A stretch of DNA of 64,000 nucleotides from Cerioporus squamosus (GCA_022592435.1 JABYQS010000017.1:124001-188000); one strand, 5' to 3'. Positions 32,466-44,364 are shown, numbered from the stretch's first letter. Numbers and translations: made by a program. The notes: generated by a model from the letters alone, not told the origin.

Positions 32466-33708
32466 TCATTGAGCCTCGATGACGCTCAGTAATTGCGCTT
32501 CGTGAAGCTTCGGGAGGAGGTTCAGGACGGCCGGCGTGTGCAGATTTGCACTAGGCTCGAGCTCTACAGTGACGCTCTGAAGGTTGGGAAATCGCTCCCG
32601 GAACCACGGTCGATCGAGCTCCTCCAAGTCCAGCCATCGTGCGTGTCCTAAAGTGTCGCCCCCCTCTATTTCCAGATGTCCAAAATGCACGATGCATGCA
32701 CACAGAGTGCGCGGGACCAGGGAGCAGATGCCCTTCAGCACGGAATGCGACGGGGCGATGCCTTCCGGCGGGATGCGTAGTCGCAGACGTAGGGTATTGA
32801 GTGACTGGCATAGCGCAAGTGCGCCGCCGAGCTGGTCGTAGCAGCCTGCACGAACTGTGAGATGCAAGAACATCATGTATCGTTCAAGTTGGCACGGGAG
32901 CAACACTTCCGAAAGACTCACGATAGCGGTCTCGGAGACTAAGATGCAGGTCCATGCTCCGAATGTGCCGACCAACGCTTTGGAAGAAGCGGTACAGCTC
33001 ATCGAGTTGGTCCCAGTAGGACCAGGAAAAGGCGACGTGTTCCATAGCATCTGGGGCGAGCACGCCTGACGAGGCGATGGTCCGGAGCGGGGTGTTGTCT
33101 GAGAGGGTCAGTCGCTTGATCTTGCTTGCCGGGAATCTACTTTGGGGAGCGGAGTACTCGTAGTATATTCCGTCGTCGAGGATCAATGTCTCGGGAGCGA
33201 CGATGCTGAGCAGAGCCGGAAGGGTGGTCCGCGTCGGGGTCTGAGTCATGACGGGAAGGCGGCGGGTGGTACGCTGGGTGAAGGAGCGGATGGGGCGTAA
33301 GAGTCGGCCCTTGGTTGGAGAGGGCAACCGTGCGAGGTGGATGTCCTGAATGTACACCTGATCCAGTCCAGGGAGATTAGGGAGGAGCGATGCGAAGAGC
33401 TCGCAGTCGAGGGCGAAGCCAAGGAGGTCTTGAATTCTCCCAATGAGCTTCAACGTCTTGATCTCCCAGACCACCTCCTGTGCTGCTGGCGTCTTCGCCC
33501 ACTTGCAGAAGGAGTCGAACTGGTACCGCGTGTATAGAGAGACCGTATGGAATCGGAAGGGACAGGAGATTTCGCGCCAGCGTCTGGACACTCGCACGCA
33601 TGCGGAGAGCGACGGCTCGTCGGCCGCGAGTTCTGTGAGGGCGCGCTCGAAGATGTCGACTGGTAGGCGAGGCAGCACGGAGATGGAGGACATGGTGTGT
33701 ATGTTCAA
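32466..33708 (-). CDS. F-box/LRR-like protein, intact (member E)
   Basis: Exon 1 (33708-32922) and exon 2 (32845-32466) join with a gtgagt donor and a gtgcag acceptor to give 388 residues. The F-box region reads LPRLPVDIFERALTELAAD and ACVRVSRRWREISCPFRFH. Leucine-rich segments follow (LPNLPGLDQVYIQDIHLA), then the late family motif ELDRPWFRERFPNLQSVTVEL. F-box proteins connect substrates to SCF ubiquitin ligases through Skp1; the LRR-like part would choose the target. E shares the RPWFR signature with members B and C. It converges on hydroquinone reductase copy 2 with about 170 bp between them. Confidence 0.75.
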
Positions 33709-34206
33709 AACTCTGACAGACTGGTCAAGTTTATCAACTGACCACCCTTGACTACCAACTGTCGATGCTCGGCATGCTCCGACTGAAAGGTACCTGTGTG
33801 CAATTCGTTCAACTCACAGCGTGGAAAAATGAGTACTTACTATCTGTCTGTCGCAGCGTCGGATTGAGCAGGGGCTTGACATGATGTTTAGGGTCCACTT
33901 CTTCCGAGACCTGGCTTGTTGACTGTGAAGAAGAAGGGTACGAAGACATGCCGCTTGCGCCTGCATAGTGCCAAATGAGTGCGGTATGGACGGTATGAGT
34001 TGTAGACAGCACATTCGCATTCCAGAGGTCGCTGGTGTGGTGACGGTCAATGTCTGACATACCCAAGTGCTGGGTCCGCATCCTTCCACAGCAACATGAA
34101 CTCATGGGCATTGCCAGAGAGGACTCATGCAGGATGATGCGAGGGAGCAATGCGCGAGGAGGATGCAATTGCGCGAGAGATGGATTGCACGATAAACACA
34201 CCGCGT
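33709..34206. other. Intergenic, 500 bp
   Basis: Promoter side of member E and 3' flank of the NDUFS5 gene. Nothing else supported. Confidence 0.5.
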
Positions 34207-34650
34207 CTACTTCGAATGCGCCGCCTCTCCCCGCTGAATGAGCCCAACCCCGACAATGACACCGTCTGCGAGAATGTCTGCTGCCTTGCGGCCTTCGTGT
34301 GCTTGGTGCTCGGCTTTGCGGAGGAACTCGGCCTTGACCTGCTTTGCGCGCTTGATCTGCACGGACAACACATGGGGTACGATGGGGTGAGTTAGGGATG
34401 TGGGAACACATAAGAGCCTTCAAGGAAGAGAACACGCACCTCCTTCGTGTGGTGCAGGCACTCAAGGTAGTCGTCTGCTTGAGGCGCGCATTGGCTCGGG
34501 ACGTCCGTCTGTGCGTAGCACTGTTGTAGCATCACATGCGTTAGCGGTGGTCACCACAGTAGCGAAGGCTTCGGGCGCACCTTGGAGAACTCCTGCCAGT
34601 ATGCGAAGCAGCGAGGGACACCTGCAAGAACATCCCGCGTTCATACTCCA
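34207..34650 (-). CDS. Complex I 15 kDa subunit (NDUFS5-like), twin CX9C protein
   Basis: Three exons are clear: 34621-34581 (GVPRCFAYWQEFSK), 34520-34440 (CYAQTDVPSQCAPQADDYLE then CLHHTKE) and 34356-34207 (IKRAKQVKAEFLRKAEH, ADILADGVIVGVGLIQRGE, stop TAG). Two C-x9-C pairs are visible (CFAYWQEFSKC and CAPQADDYLEC), the disulfide pattern of proteins imported into the intermembrane space by Mia40. Together with the IQRGE end this matches NDUFS5, an accessory subunit of NADH:ubiquinone oxidoreductase. The first exon with the ATG lies upstream on the minus strand but I could not place it: no ATG with a donor of the required phase is obvious up to about 34800. Confidence 0.85.
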
Positions 34651-35033
34651 TGGTCATTCTTCACTCCTCGCAACGAAGCGTACCTCCGTGGTAACCGAAT
34701 CCCGACTAACGGAGCATTGCAATCAGTAACTTCATCTTCGTCTCCTCAATGAACCAGCAGAGAGGACATACAGCCATAGTTCAGAAGAGGATGGGAGGAT
34801 TAGAGTCTGAGTCTGAGTCTCGGTGCGCTCGTTCGCCGTCCAGCAGGCCCAGCGCTAACGGGCTGGAGAGCGACAGCGTCACACTGTGACCAAAACCACG
34901 TGCCTCACCAGACGCGTCATAGGCGCCCGCAAGACGCACACAGCCCCGCGTCCGCTTCGCCAAGTCCTGCCAGCTTGTTCCCTCTCCACGACCTTGTCAC
35001 GACTTCTATCTCCACGAACCACTCGCACGAATA

Positions 35034-36223
35034 TGTCGAACAGGCTGAGCTTGCGTTGTCAAATCTTTTGTGAATGCGATCTCTTCACAGCCCGTAGTGT
35101 ACGGCATGACTACCAGGCCGCCCCGGAGAACGAGCTCGGAAGGTTCCTGTACTGCCTGTGAGTCGTCGTTGAGGTGTGGGATCGTAGGGATGTGCTAGAG
35201 GGTTCTCATCTATGAGCTGCGCGTTCTCCGTGCTTAGATCGACGTTCCGCCTCCCTGAGCGACGTAGCATGGTCTCCCGCACCAACAGGTATGTGCCAAT
35301 CAATATCTATGTTGTACACCAGTGGCCTCCATGTCCAATCCCTACCTCCTCTCTCGATGATTACTGACGCGACATGACATTGTGAACGCTCGCGAATGCG
35401 TAGGATCGGTCAGCGTAACCTTTAAGTCGACGAAGCCCGTGCAAGCATATACCCTCGATGTCCAGCCCACGACACCATCGCTCAAATCAAAGCACAGCTT
35501 TCCGCTGTCCAGGCGCACCTCCAGCCGACGCGCAGCGGCTCCTCTCAAGGCAAGGCACTCGCAGACGGCAAGCTGCTCCGCGAGTACGCTGTCAAGGACG
35601 GCGACACCATCAACCTCATGGTCAAGCCCGGCTTCGATTGGGATCCATCCAAGACGTCTGCCCCCGCTCCTGTCTCACTGCCACCACCGATTGCGTCTCC
35701 TGTGTCAGCAGAACCGGAGAGCGTGACGCTTCTCCCAGCCCAGAGCCCAAGACGACGAGAGGCGGTCATGGTCGGATACCCTCGGTCGTGCTCTCGCCGT
35801 CGCCGTCCCTCACCCCGAGTCCCGGAGAAGTGCTGGTTGACATCCCGTTAGTCTTGGATACGTCGAATATCCCGGCGTCCCGAATGCTGTGGCGGACACA
35901 CCATACCATACGACGCTCGCGAAGCCGGAGTTCTGGGAGAAGTCCATACGTTCCTCCAGTGAGTTCTCCTTTCCCCACACTTCCCATGATCCTGTCCCCC
36001 CATCTCGTGCACTCCGGCCATAACATTTGGTTGTTTTGGTCGTATCTTGAGTCCCGTTTCTAACACCGCGTGTCCCTTCGCAGGTCACAATTTCCACCAT
36101 CCAAGCGACGCTGCGACCCGCATGGGAAGACTTCTTCTGCGTGAGCAAGGGAACCTGTCCGTGAGCGAAATCGCGAAGATACGGGACGCTGTCGGCGTGA
36201 TCGCATGGCGGGCAATTGAACAC
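35034..36223 (+). CDS. Get5-like ubiquitin-domain protein, broken by several single-base gaps
   Basis: Translating 35034 onward in shifting frames recovers AELA, VKSF, a DYQAAPENEL segment, then the ubiquitin-like domain (SVSVTFKSTKPVQAYTLDVQ; IAQIKAQLSAVQAHLQPT; GKALADGKLLREYAVKDGD; TINLMVKPGFDWDP) and a C-terminal part with AKPEFWEKS, GNLSVSEIAKIRDAVGVI. At least six frame changes are needed. Nearly all correspond to one missing base, often in a run of C or G (near 35040, 35063, 35142, 35473, 35876 and 36150). N-terminal, Ubl and C-terminal parts suggest Get5/Mdy2, which works in tail-anchored protein targeting with Get4. Sequence error is more likely than decay because the residues themselves are conserved. 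Confidence 0.5.
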
Positions 36224-37655
36224 ACTACCTTCTTCTTACCCCCACTTGCCGTCGCCGCGATACGCATTGCCTGGGTGGTCTCTAGTACGTGTTTTTGTAG
36301 TCGTTTGTTCTTCGAGCTGCATAATTGAGCTTTCGATCGGGCTTTCATGCGCAGATGGGCATCAGGTGATGACGGCGACAGGTCTGTACAATGATAGTAG
36401 GTTCTACCACCGCACATTCTCTCGGAAATGGACTACGGGGATCTGCAGAAGATATGATGGTGCGGTGATGGCGTGGACGGTCGGCGCGTGCGACTTGAGC
36501 GGCAACGGGATGTGGTTAAGGCGGTACGCTCAGCTTCTATTTTTTGTCTTTCTCTTCGCGGGATGGTAGTATCGACATGACGCATTGATCGCAGGAGTTG
36601 CTTAGTGCCTGTAATGGAACACACTCAATATTCTTCACTGTTCTTCAGGTCACCGCACCTCGTGTGGATCGTCGGCGCATCCGATGTCAAGCTTCGTGCT
36701 CTTCCGTTCGAGAATTTCTATGATCTCCGAATCGATCGACAACCGCGAACGCCGCCAGATACTGTACTTCTGCGAAGGATCTCGAATGGCCCTTACGCAT
36801 CGCGCCCTGCGCTCAAGCACCATTTCCCTGCGTCCGCCGTTTGGAGCAAGCATTATGTCCATCATGACGCTCACCAAGACTAGACCCTTCTACTCGACGT
36901 TTGAGGGATGCCGTGCTAAGCTCCTCGTTCCGAACTTCCAGGTCTTGGACCTTGCACAGCGCCGCTGCGGCAGGTGCTCAGTGCTTGGACTCGTTATCAC
37001 GAGTCTCCACCCAATTATCGCCCATCGGAGGAACATCGACCGGTCGAGCGTACGACCATCTCAGGATCCTCAATCCGAGACGTACTACTCTACCGTACGC
37101 GGGTGTGAGGGCGCGGAGGGTCTCGGGTCCGCTGGACGTTGTTTCTATGTGCGTGGAACGCGCATTGGGTTGACAGTGAAGTGGCCTTGTCGTGCACGCT
37201 CTCGCGGTGCCCGCGGTTCACACGTACATCTTGCCGCGTATCTCATATACGAGGGTAGAGAGAGCTGTAGGAGTGCGTCGGCCTCTCGGCGGGCAGGAAT
37301 GTCCGATGGGCGACCCTGAGTTGTGGTACACAGGTACTCACCGTATCGCTCAGGCTCCAGCTTCGGTGAGATGTTGCTCAGTCCGCGATCCTCCTCCTTG
37401 ATAGGCACGCCTGTGGAGATCTCGTGGTGTATATCTTGGACTTGGCTTGGCTTGTCGGCTGACCTTGTACTGACAGGCCTAGAGATATTCTTACGCGCTC
37501 ACCGGTAGCAAGCCAGTCTGGGTGGTGCCCTGAGGCCCATCACCAGCATCCCGCAAGTCTCGGTGGACAACATGCGCGAGCATGATGCAATATCAGGTGT
37601 CTCCACAGTGTTTGCTAGCTCCTCAGCCTCACATACTGACATCTGCGACCTAGGA

Positions 37656-37928
37656 TCAACACAAATCACGTCGTGATTCACGATACGCACGTACAGTCTC
37701 TCGTATTACGCCGGCGGCAAACTCTACGATAACCGCATGAGGCCGGCGGGCGGATTCCCCGTCTTCTTTTTGTTCCGAAGGCACACAATCGTGTGACACC
37801 TTCTCCGCATTTCTCTGCTTCTCCATATGAATCCCCTCACGCTCTGCGGTCATAGGTCCTTCCCTGGGTACGGCGTAGACGTGGCATAAGCCAAGAAGCA
37901 GCGCAAGGCCAACAATAGCCCTGTACAA
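37656..37928 (-). CDS. Possible small secreted protein
   Basis: A 90-residue ORF starting at an ATG has a good signal peptide (MYRAIVGLALLLGLCHVYA, likely cleavage before VPREG). The mature part is charged, with two Cys. There is no family match and no introns. It could be a chance ORF. Confidence 0.25.
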   Translation of the reverse strand: MYRAIVGLALLLGLCHVYAVPREGPMTAEREGIHMEKQRNAEKVSHDCVPSEQKEDGESARRPHAVIVEFAAGVIRETVRAYRESRRDLC

Positions 37929-38312
37929 TATGGCGCACAGGCGAAAGCCTGACGGCGAATACGCAATCCAGGCTGTTAACAGGGACGATCATCATCAGGA
38001 TGGCCAAGCCTACTCTATCCGGCTCAAATCAAGATACGGTACTCCCACAGATGGCGTTTCCGATGCGAAACTGTACCGCGAGGCACTTGGTGCTGGCCGA
38101 CTGTGCAGTGTGCACATGGCGACTTCCCGCTACTGTATGCTGGCTGAGTGGGCTCGTGTCCTCCAAGGGCCGCACATGTACACTAACAGGCCATGGCGCG
38201 AAGCGCCACTCTTGACACTCCATCAGCCCGCGATATCTCCCATCTCGTCCATGCGAGGTTTAGCCCAGGCCGGGATTGATGCCCCTCAGGCTCACGACGT
38301 GCATGGGAGACC

Positions 38313-38320
38313 GTATATAA
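38313..38320 (+). promoter_or_regulatory. TATA box of the OPT transporter gene
   Basis: tatataac about 135 bp upstream of the ATG at 38451. Confidence 0.5.
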
Positions 38321-38450
38321 CGGCGCTCCCACGAAAACCTCGGATCCTTTCTGTCTCTCCTCCGGCCTACGACTTCGACCTTCGCGGTCCTGCGCCAGCC
38401 CCGCCTTCACTGCTGCTATCTCTGCCGGTGTTAGTGCACGCGCTGCTGCC

Positions 38451-41435
38451 ATGTCGTCTCTGATCTACGAGTCCGAACCCGCCGCCCACGGCCTCACTCG
38501 CGACGAGAGCTCGCACGGCTCGACCGACGAGAAGCACTTCATCAGCACGTCGCCTCGGAGATCCATGATGATTACGACGTTAACACGCACGACATGTAAG
38601 TAGCACGGTCAGGTTGTCTTCTTGAGTTGACACTGACGACGTCTCTCGGAACTCTGCAGCTCGAGGCCGTTCCCCGTGGATCCGAATGAGATTGAGGAGA
38701 CGCACCAGCTCACCCTTCGGTACGGCTCTTGCTTGCGCTGGGCCGTTGTGCTATCATGAGACTGAAGGCGGTCGAACAGAGCGATCGTGGTAGGATGTGT
38801 CCTCGGCGCAGTCGGTGAGTCTGGAGACGGACATTCAGTCCTATGACTCCGTGGGCGTTACTCACATCTCCTGCAGTTGGTGCTTCCAACATTTACCTTG
38901 GTCTCAAGACTGGCTTTACGTTCGGTCCCCAGGTACGTCATTCTAGATCCTTCTGCACACCCGCATTGTGACTGATTAACGCTCTCCCGTAGCTCTTCGG
39001 CGTGAGTCTCCATGATAGAAGTCCGTCCTTATCACACCACTGACAAGCCCCCTTGCCAGGCCATCTTCGGGTTCGCGATCATCAAACCACTGTCGAGGGC
39101 CCTCCGGAGTCTGGTCTGCTCGGACGCCTTCTGGGTGGCCCTTTCGGTCCCAAGGAGAACTGTACCGTCCAGTCCGCCGCGACGGCGGCGGGCGGTATCG
39201 GCATCCTCTTCGTCTCGGCAATCCCTGCGATGTACCGGCTCGACCTCATGTCGACGCTTCCGAAGCAGGACATCGGCAAGCTCATTGCGCTCACGGCCTG
39301 CGCGGGCTCTTCGGCGTGTTCTTCGTCATCCCGCTGCGCAAGTACTACATCGTGAAGCAGAAGCTGACGTTCCCAACCCCCGCGGCCACTGCCATCACCA
39401 TCCGTGCGCTGCATAACAGCCGTACCGGTGCTGTCGCGGCGCGGAAGAAGTCGCTTGCGCTTCTGGGTGCGTTCGTGATCGTATTCGTGTATAAGGTCAT
39501 GACTGGCTACGCTCCTGGTATCGTGAGTGGTCTCCGAGATGTGAAGCTGGGTGCGAACTGACTGGTATATCCTGTTCAGCTGTACGACTGGCATATTGGC
39601 TGGACGCTCTACCGCCTCGGCTTCACAAGTATCATTTCGCTCGACAACTACGGCTGGTGGATCGAGTGTAAGCCATGACTTGCTTGTGGCGTCCGATCAA
39701 TTCTGATGCGAAAGGTGCAGTCACTCCTGCGTTCTTCGGCGCTGGCATGCTGTCCGGTCTCAATGCCAGTTGGAGCTTTTGTGAGTGGCCCTCCCACTGT
39801 GCATCTCTGACAACGATCTCATCTGTTTGGAACAGTCGGAGGGTCTATTCTTGCTTGGGGTATCAGTACGTAGTCCAGTTACGTCCGGCGCGTTTGCACA
39901 AGCCTGACCGATGTGTACAGTCGCGCCCTCTCTCGTCAAGAACGGCCTCGCGTTCGGTGCACCCATTTCCGACGAGTTTCCCTGATCACGTACCAGGCAC
40001 TCTCGTTCGACGATCCGGCCTTGTACACCACAGCACCCTCTCCCCGTTACTGGCTTCTCTGTGAGTAACCACCGATCAGCAATGGCAGAAAGCACCATAC
40101 TCATCCTGCGTACAGGGCCCGGTATCCTCATGATGTTGCTCTACTCCTTCGCCGACTTGGCCATGAACTCCGGCTCCATCTACAGGAACATCAAGAACGC
40201 CGGGATCAACCTTAACCCCGTCTCGTGGTTCCGCGACGACCCCAACTACAACGTCGACGAAGACGAAGACCTGTCGCCGCGCGAGGACCGTGTCCCGACC
40301 CTCTGGTGGACTGTCGGTCTTGCGGCGTCCGTGATCATGTGCTGCGCGATCCTCGCGACTATGTTTGCGATGAACGTCGGCGAGGCGATCCTCTCCCTCG
40401 TCCTCGGTTTTGTGTTCTCCTTTATCGGTGTTCAGAGCGCAGGCACGACGGATGTCAACCCTGTCTCGACTGTTGCCAAGGTGAGCAGTCTGGCTTGATT
40501 GCTTAGTTCCTGAGGCAGGCGCCCCCTGTGCGAAGGAGGACGCTAGAGAACATGACTGATGCATATTCTATCTGACAGGCATCGCAACTCATCTTCGGTG
40601 GTATTGGCAAAGGCGCGGGCATGGCTGAGGGCCCGGCTCAGATCATGAACCTGACGGCTGGTGTGATCGCCGCCGGCTCAGCTGCCCAGTCTACCGACAT
40701 GACTGGCGACCTGAAGACTGGTTACCTCCTTCGCGCGAAGCCTCGCAACCAGTTCGTCGCGCAGCTGTGCGGCGCCTGTCGTCGCCATCTTCCTCAACGT
40801 CGGCCTCTTCATCCTCTTCACGACCGCCAGCCCGTGTATCCTGCACCCTCCTGCTACTGGAACGTGCACGTACGGCGCACCCTCCGTGTCCGCATGGGCC
40901 GCCGTCGCCGTCGCGGTGTCTGCGCCAAAGCTCCCCATCCTGCGTCCTCTGGGTACACCTCGATCGCTCTCGGTGTCTTCGCCGTTATCTCAGTCGTCGT
41001 GAAACACCTCTGGATCCGAAGAAGTACTGGGTGTGGGTCCCGAACTGGAACGCGGTCGGTCTCGCGTTCGTCGTGCCTCAGGTCTACTACTCGATCGCCA
41101 TGTGAGTTCTCCTCTCGGTGTCGCTTTGCGTCTTGCGCTTTGAGTCCGAGAACTAACGGTGCGTGCTCTGCAGGGCTGCTGGTTCCATCTTCAACTATGT
41201 GTGGATGCTGCGCAACCCCGCGAGCTTCGACATGTACATGTTCGCTGTCGCAGCTGGCATGCTGGCGGGTGAGGGCCTTGGTGGTGTCTTGCAGGCACTG
41301 CTCGCTGTGGCCAAGGTCGACGGTTCCCGTACGTGCCCTTTCGCTGTATCTGTTGTCCCCGATCACTGATCGACCTCCTCATCTCTAGTCTTTGGTACCT
41401 CCATCGGCTGCCCCGGGTTTGAGTTCTGTGGATAG
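38451..41435 (+). CDS. OPT-family oligopeptide/metal-chelate transporter, with single-base breaks
   Basis: Starts MSSLIYESEPAAHGLTRDES. Spliced exons give GASNIYLGLKTGFTFGPQLFG, FGFAIIKPLSRAL, LPKQDIGKLIALTACAG, KLTFPTPAATAITIRALH, FFGAGMLSGLNASWSF, the long EAILSLVLGFVFSFIGVQ membrane segment, KYWVWVPNWNAVGLAFVVPQ and FGTSIGCPGFEFCG before the stop at 41433-41435. This is the OPT superfamily pattern (about 14-16 helices; proton-coupled uptake of peptides or chelates). Exon LFG is a 9-nucleotide micro-exon (38993-39001). Frame changes are needed near 38543, 39107, 39305, 39983, 40770, 40950 and 41017. Six look like one missing base in a C/G run and one (40770) like an extra base. All donors and acceptors are intact, so the gene is probably whole in the organism. 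Confidence 0.8.
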
Positions 41436-42168
41436 AACGGCTGCCACTGAGAAACAGCGTTCTGTCGATACCTTCACGGCGATACCTCTGAACCTATATA
41501 TAGCTCGGGTATCCTGGTTGTAATGTTTGATTCTAGTGTACGGGATACTGTAGGACTCGCACACGGTGTATCAGACCGTTGTAATGTATTCTTCCCTATT
41601 CTTCGCTCATTTGTGGCGTAGTAAGTAGTGATCGGGCTCGAGGGAAACTCCGATCAGGTTCACCATCGGATACGGAACTTGCTGAGGCAGTGCTCCGGCG
41701 GCGCTTTCGTCGTCTCACCTCCAGCCTTGTCTCCCGACCTCCATGAGCATGCAGACCAGCTGCCAACGCTGCGACCGAAAACCGCTATCAAGGCTGACGG
41801 TTGATAGCGAGGCGTTTTTGATGCGCTAGGGTATGATATTACAACGTTGCGCCGTAACAGGCTGTAACCGGACTGATATCGGGCTTTGAACAAGTTCCAT
41901 CAAGATTACAGGACGCGCTTCCGCCCCGAGCCGAGACTTGTGGCAGAACGGGCATGGGGGAAGTCCGAAACTTTGAGACGTCCAGGACAGCTGATCGTGA
42001 GGCCAATATTGCCCGCCCACCACGGCGAAAGATGGCCAGCTGCCAGTGGCCCTGACAATTTCTATAAGACGTCCGCCTTTGCGTTTGAAGGTGCGCCTTT
42101 CCCTTCCCCTCCTAATCACCCCTTCCCCGGCCTTCCTCTTCTGCGTTCCCGTCCTGTCATTCTTTACG
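41436..42168. other. Intergenic, 730 bp
   Basis: 3' flank of the OPT gene and promoter of the secreted glycoprotein gene, with a TATA-like ctataaga near 42061, about 105 bp before the ATG. Confidence 0.5.
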
Positions 42169-43944
42169 ATGTTTCGCTCTGCCCCCCTTATCTCGCTCAC
42201 CCTCGCCTCCGTCGCGCTTGCACAGACTTACTCTGCGACGTACCTCCCGGAGACCGCACCCAAGACCTCTGAACAGGGTCAGTCGGGCACCAACCAATGC
42301 GGCAATGGCAGCGACCAGAACTCCATGTGTCAGAATGTCTACGGTGAGTCCGCATGAGCCCGCCCTTGTGCTCGAGTCGAAGCGTTGACACCGTTGTGGG
42401 ACCGCAGTGAACTCTCTTGATGACTTCTGCATCTTCGCCCCTCCGCAACCGGGCCCGGACTCCGTGATTGGGAACACGGAGCGCATCGAGGTCGCATGGT
42501 GCGTCCAGGCCGGCCACGGCACCCGCGTTATCCCAGACGGCGCGATTACGGGCGCGCACTTCGTCCAGACCCCGACTACGTCCAGGTCACCGGTGTCGGT
42601 GATTTGACGAAGATCAACATTCCTCAGGGTGACGAGGGAGGAGAGCTCGACCCGCACGGTGCGGACGGCAATGGTGAGTGCATTAAGTCCACTGCGCGCT
42701 TTTAGCGAAGTGTACGAGTCAGGGTTTGCGGAGCGCATGGTAGAGATGCAGTGCCACCACGCGGTCCGATGCGTATCGGTGTTGCATTGAGGGCAGGAAG
42801 AGGTATACGGAACGCCTCGGTGGGGCTCCGCTGTTTCCCTTCAGGCAGGGCTTGCTCTGGATTGGGTCGCAACCACTGATGATCCGGCGGCTGCGGGTTC
42901 AGAATCATTGCTGCGATTCAAGTCAAGCAGTGCCCTGGATTCATGGACTTTGCCTTTCATGCCGGCCTCCTAACGGTTGGCACTCTCTGAGTCCCGGATG
43001 CCATTTACCGGCTGCGTCCCACTCAGAAAATTCCTGGCTAGTGAAGACTGCATCGTGTCGCGAACGTCCGTGGATGGGTGACCCGTTACTGACCAGCAAT
43101 CTCCAGGCAACCCCATCGGTGGCTTGGTGTTCTCGAACGCCTTTGGATCGATGGCTCAGATGCACGAGTGGACGGTACGTGCTCCTCGCCGCACGAGGCT
43201 CTTGCTATTTGCGTATGCGTGTGACTGACGCGACGTATCCAGAACTTCGTCGCCTATAACGAATTCTGCATCCGTGCATGCAAGGACGGCCCCCACGCGC
43301 CCGCACTCTGCCAGCACATCTACGACGTCATGGGCTGCGACTGGAACATGCCCGGAGACTACTCGGCTGGTTCCTTCGACTCGTGCAAGGGCGATACTGG
43401 AGAGCCCATGGGTGTCTACGGTACCTCGACGTTCCGCCAGGGTCAGCCTAGCACTCCTGCGGCGCACCCTGCCCCTTCGAAGTCGCAATGCCAGAAGGTC
43501 AGCACGATCGGCAACGGCCAATCCATCTCCGCACCGGGCGCCCCCACCACCACCGCAAGCTCTTCCAGCGGGGCCCAGGCAACCACGACCGCCTCCTCGG
43601 GCTCGTCCCAGGGCACGTCCGCCGCATCCTCGTCTAGCGGCGCCTCGGGTGTCCCGAGTACGACCGGCTCTTCGACACGCTTCTCGACCGCTTCGCAGTC
43701 GAGGAGCACGGCCCCTCCCGTAAGCCCTCCTGTTCCCTACGTTGCTGTTTCTAGACCGTGCTAACGGTGGATCCGCCAGGCACCCTCTGGCTCCAGTGGC
43801 ACCGGCGGGGCGACTGGTTCCTCGGGTTCCGCTGCTCCAACTGGCAGTGCAGACAATAACGGTGCTGCCTCCCTCTTCGGCCGCGGCGTCGAGGTGATGG
43901 TCGCCGGCGCGGCGGTCGTCATCGGAGCAGTCCTCGTCGCATGA
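42169..43944 (+). CDS. Macrofage-activating-glycoprotein-like secreted protein (copy 1), one missing base
   Basis: Exons 42169-42343, 42408-42673, 43107-43174, 43243-43719 and 43780-43944. A signal peptide (MFRSAPLISLTLASVALA) is followed by QTYSATYLPE, NQCGNGSDQNSMCQN, GNTERIEVAWC, DGAITGAHFVQTP, DEGGELDPHGADGN, GGLVFSNAFG and CQHIYDVMGCDWNMPGDY. A Ser/Thr/Gly-rich tail and a hydrophobic C-terminus (MVAGAAVVIGAVLVA) suggest GPI anchoring. The domain is annotated in basidiomycetes as macrofage activating glycoprotein; its function is unclear. Exon 2 is 266 nt against 267 nt in the paralogue at 52 kb, and the frame changes at ACCCCGAC near 42570, which shows one missing C. Intron 2 is 433 bp, far longer than the others. 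Confidence 0.85.
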
Positions 43945-44364
43945 GCTACTCACTGAGCTCGCTATCGGGCATGATTACTTGAACATCTCACAGGACCCCT
44001 CCGAACGAACGCACAACACCCTCTTCGTACCGCATATGCCTCTACAGGCATCTGGACTTTATGACTTGACTCGTGAACTTTATGGATTGTCTACCTAATT
44101 ATCTGCTTGTTAGTCGTGGGTATTTTTCGCTGTTGTCTGTTGTCTCCCTTTCTCTTACTGTACGCAGTCTCGGATACCCGTCGCTCGCTTCTACACAGTC
44201 GTTACTCGGCAAAAACATGGGACAATGCTGATCACTTACATTAAGGAATGGGCTCACCTCGGACCCAGATCCACGCAATTCCGGGTGCATAGGGACTATA
44301 GGTGCGACCTTGGGTGTACGGTACAGACTCTCGTAATCCTCTGTGATCCTCAAACGACCTCAGC

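Larger units (their letters stand above)
36224..38450. other. 2.2 kb without a recognisable gene
   Basis: Many overlapping short ORFs occur and none has a known domain. If this part of the sequence lacks bases, as the neighbouring genes suggest, a real gene could be hidden in it. A TATA box at 38313-38320 (tatataac) belongs to the OPT gene downstream. Confidence 0.4.

Noticed and set aside
33809..34465. 218-residue minus-strand ORF overlapping NDUFS5
   Set aside because: Different frame from the twin CX9C exons, which have clear splice sites and family sequence.
42870..42920. tRNA-like gggttcagaatc within the long intron
   Set aside because: No acceptor or anticodon stem can be drawn around it.
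43156..43953. 265-residue minus-strand ORF over glycoprotein copy 1
   Set aside because: Antisense shadow of the Ser/Thr-rich exons.
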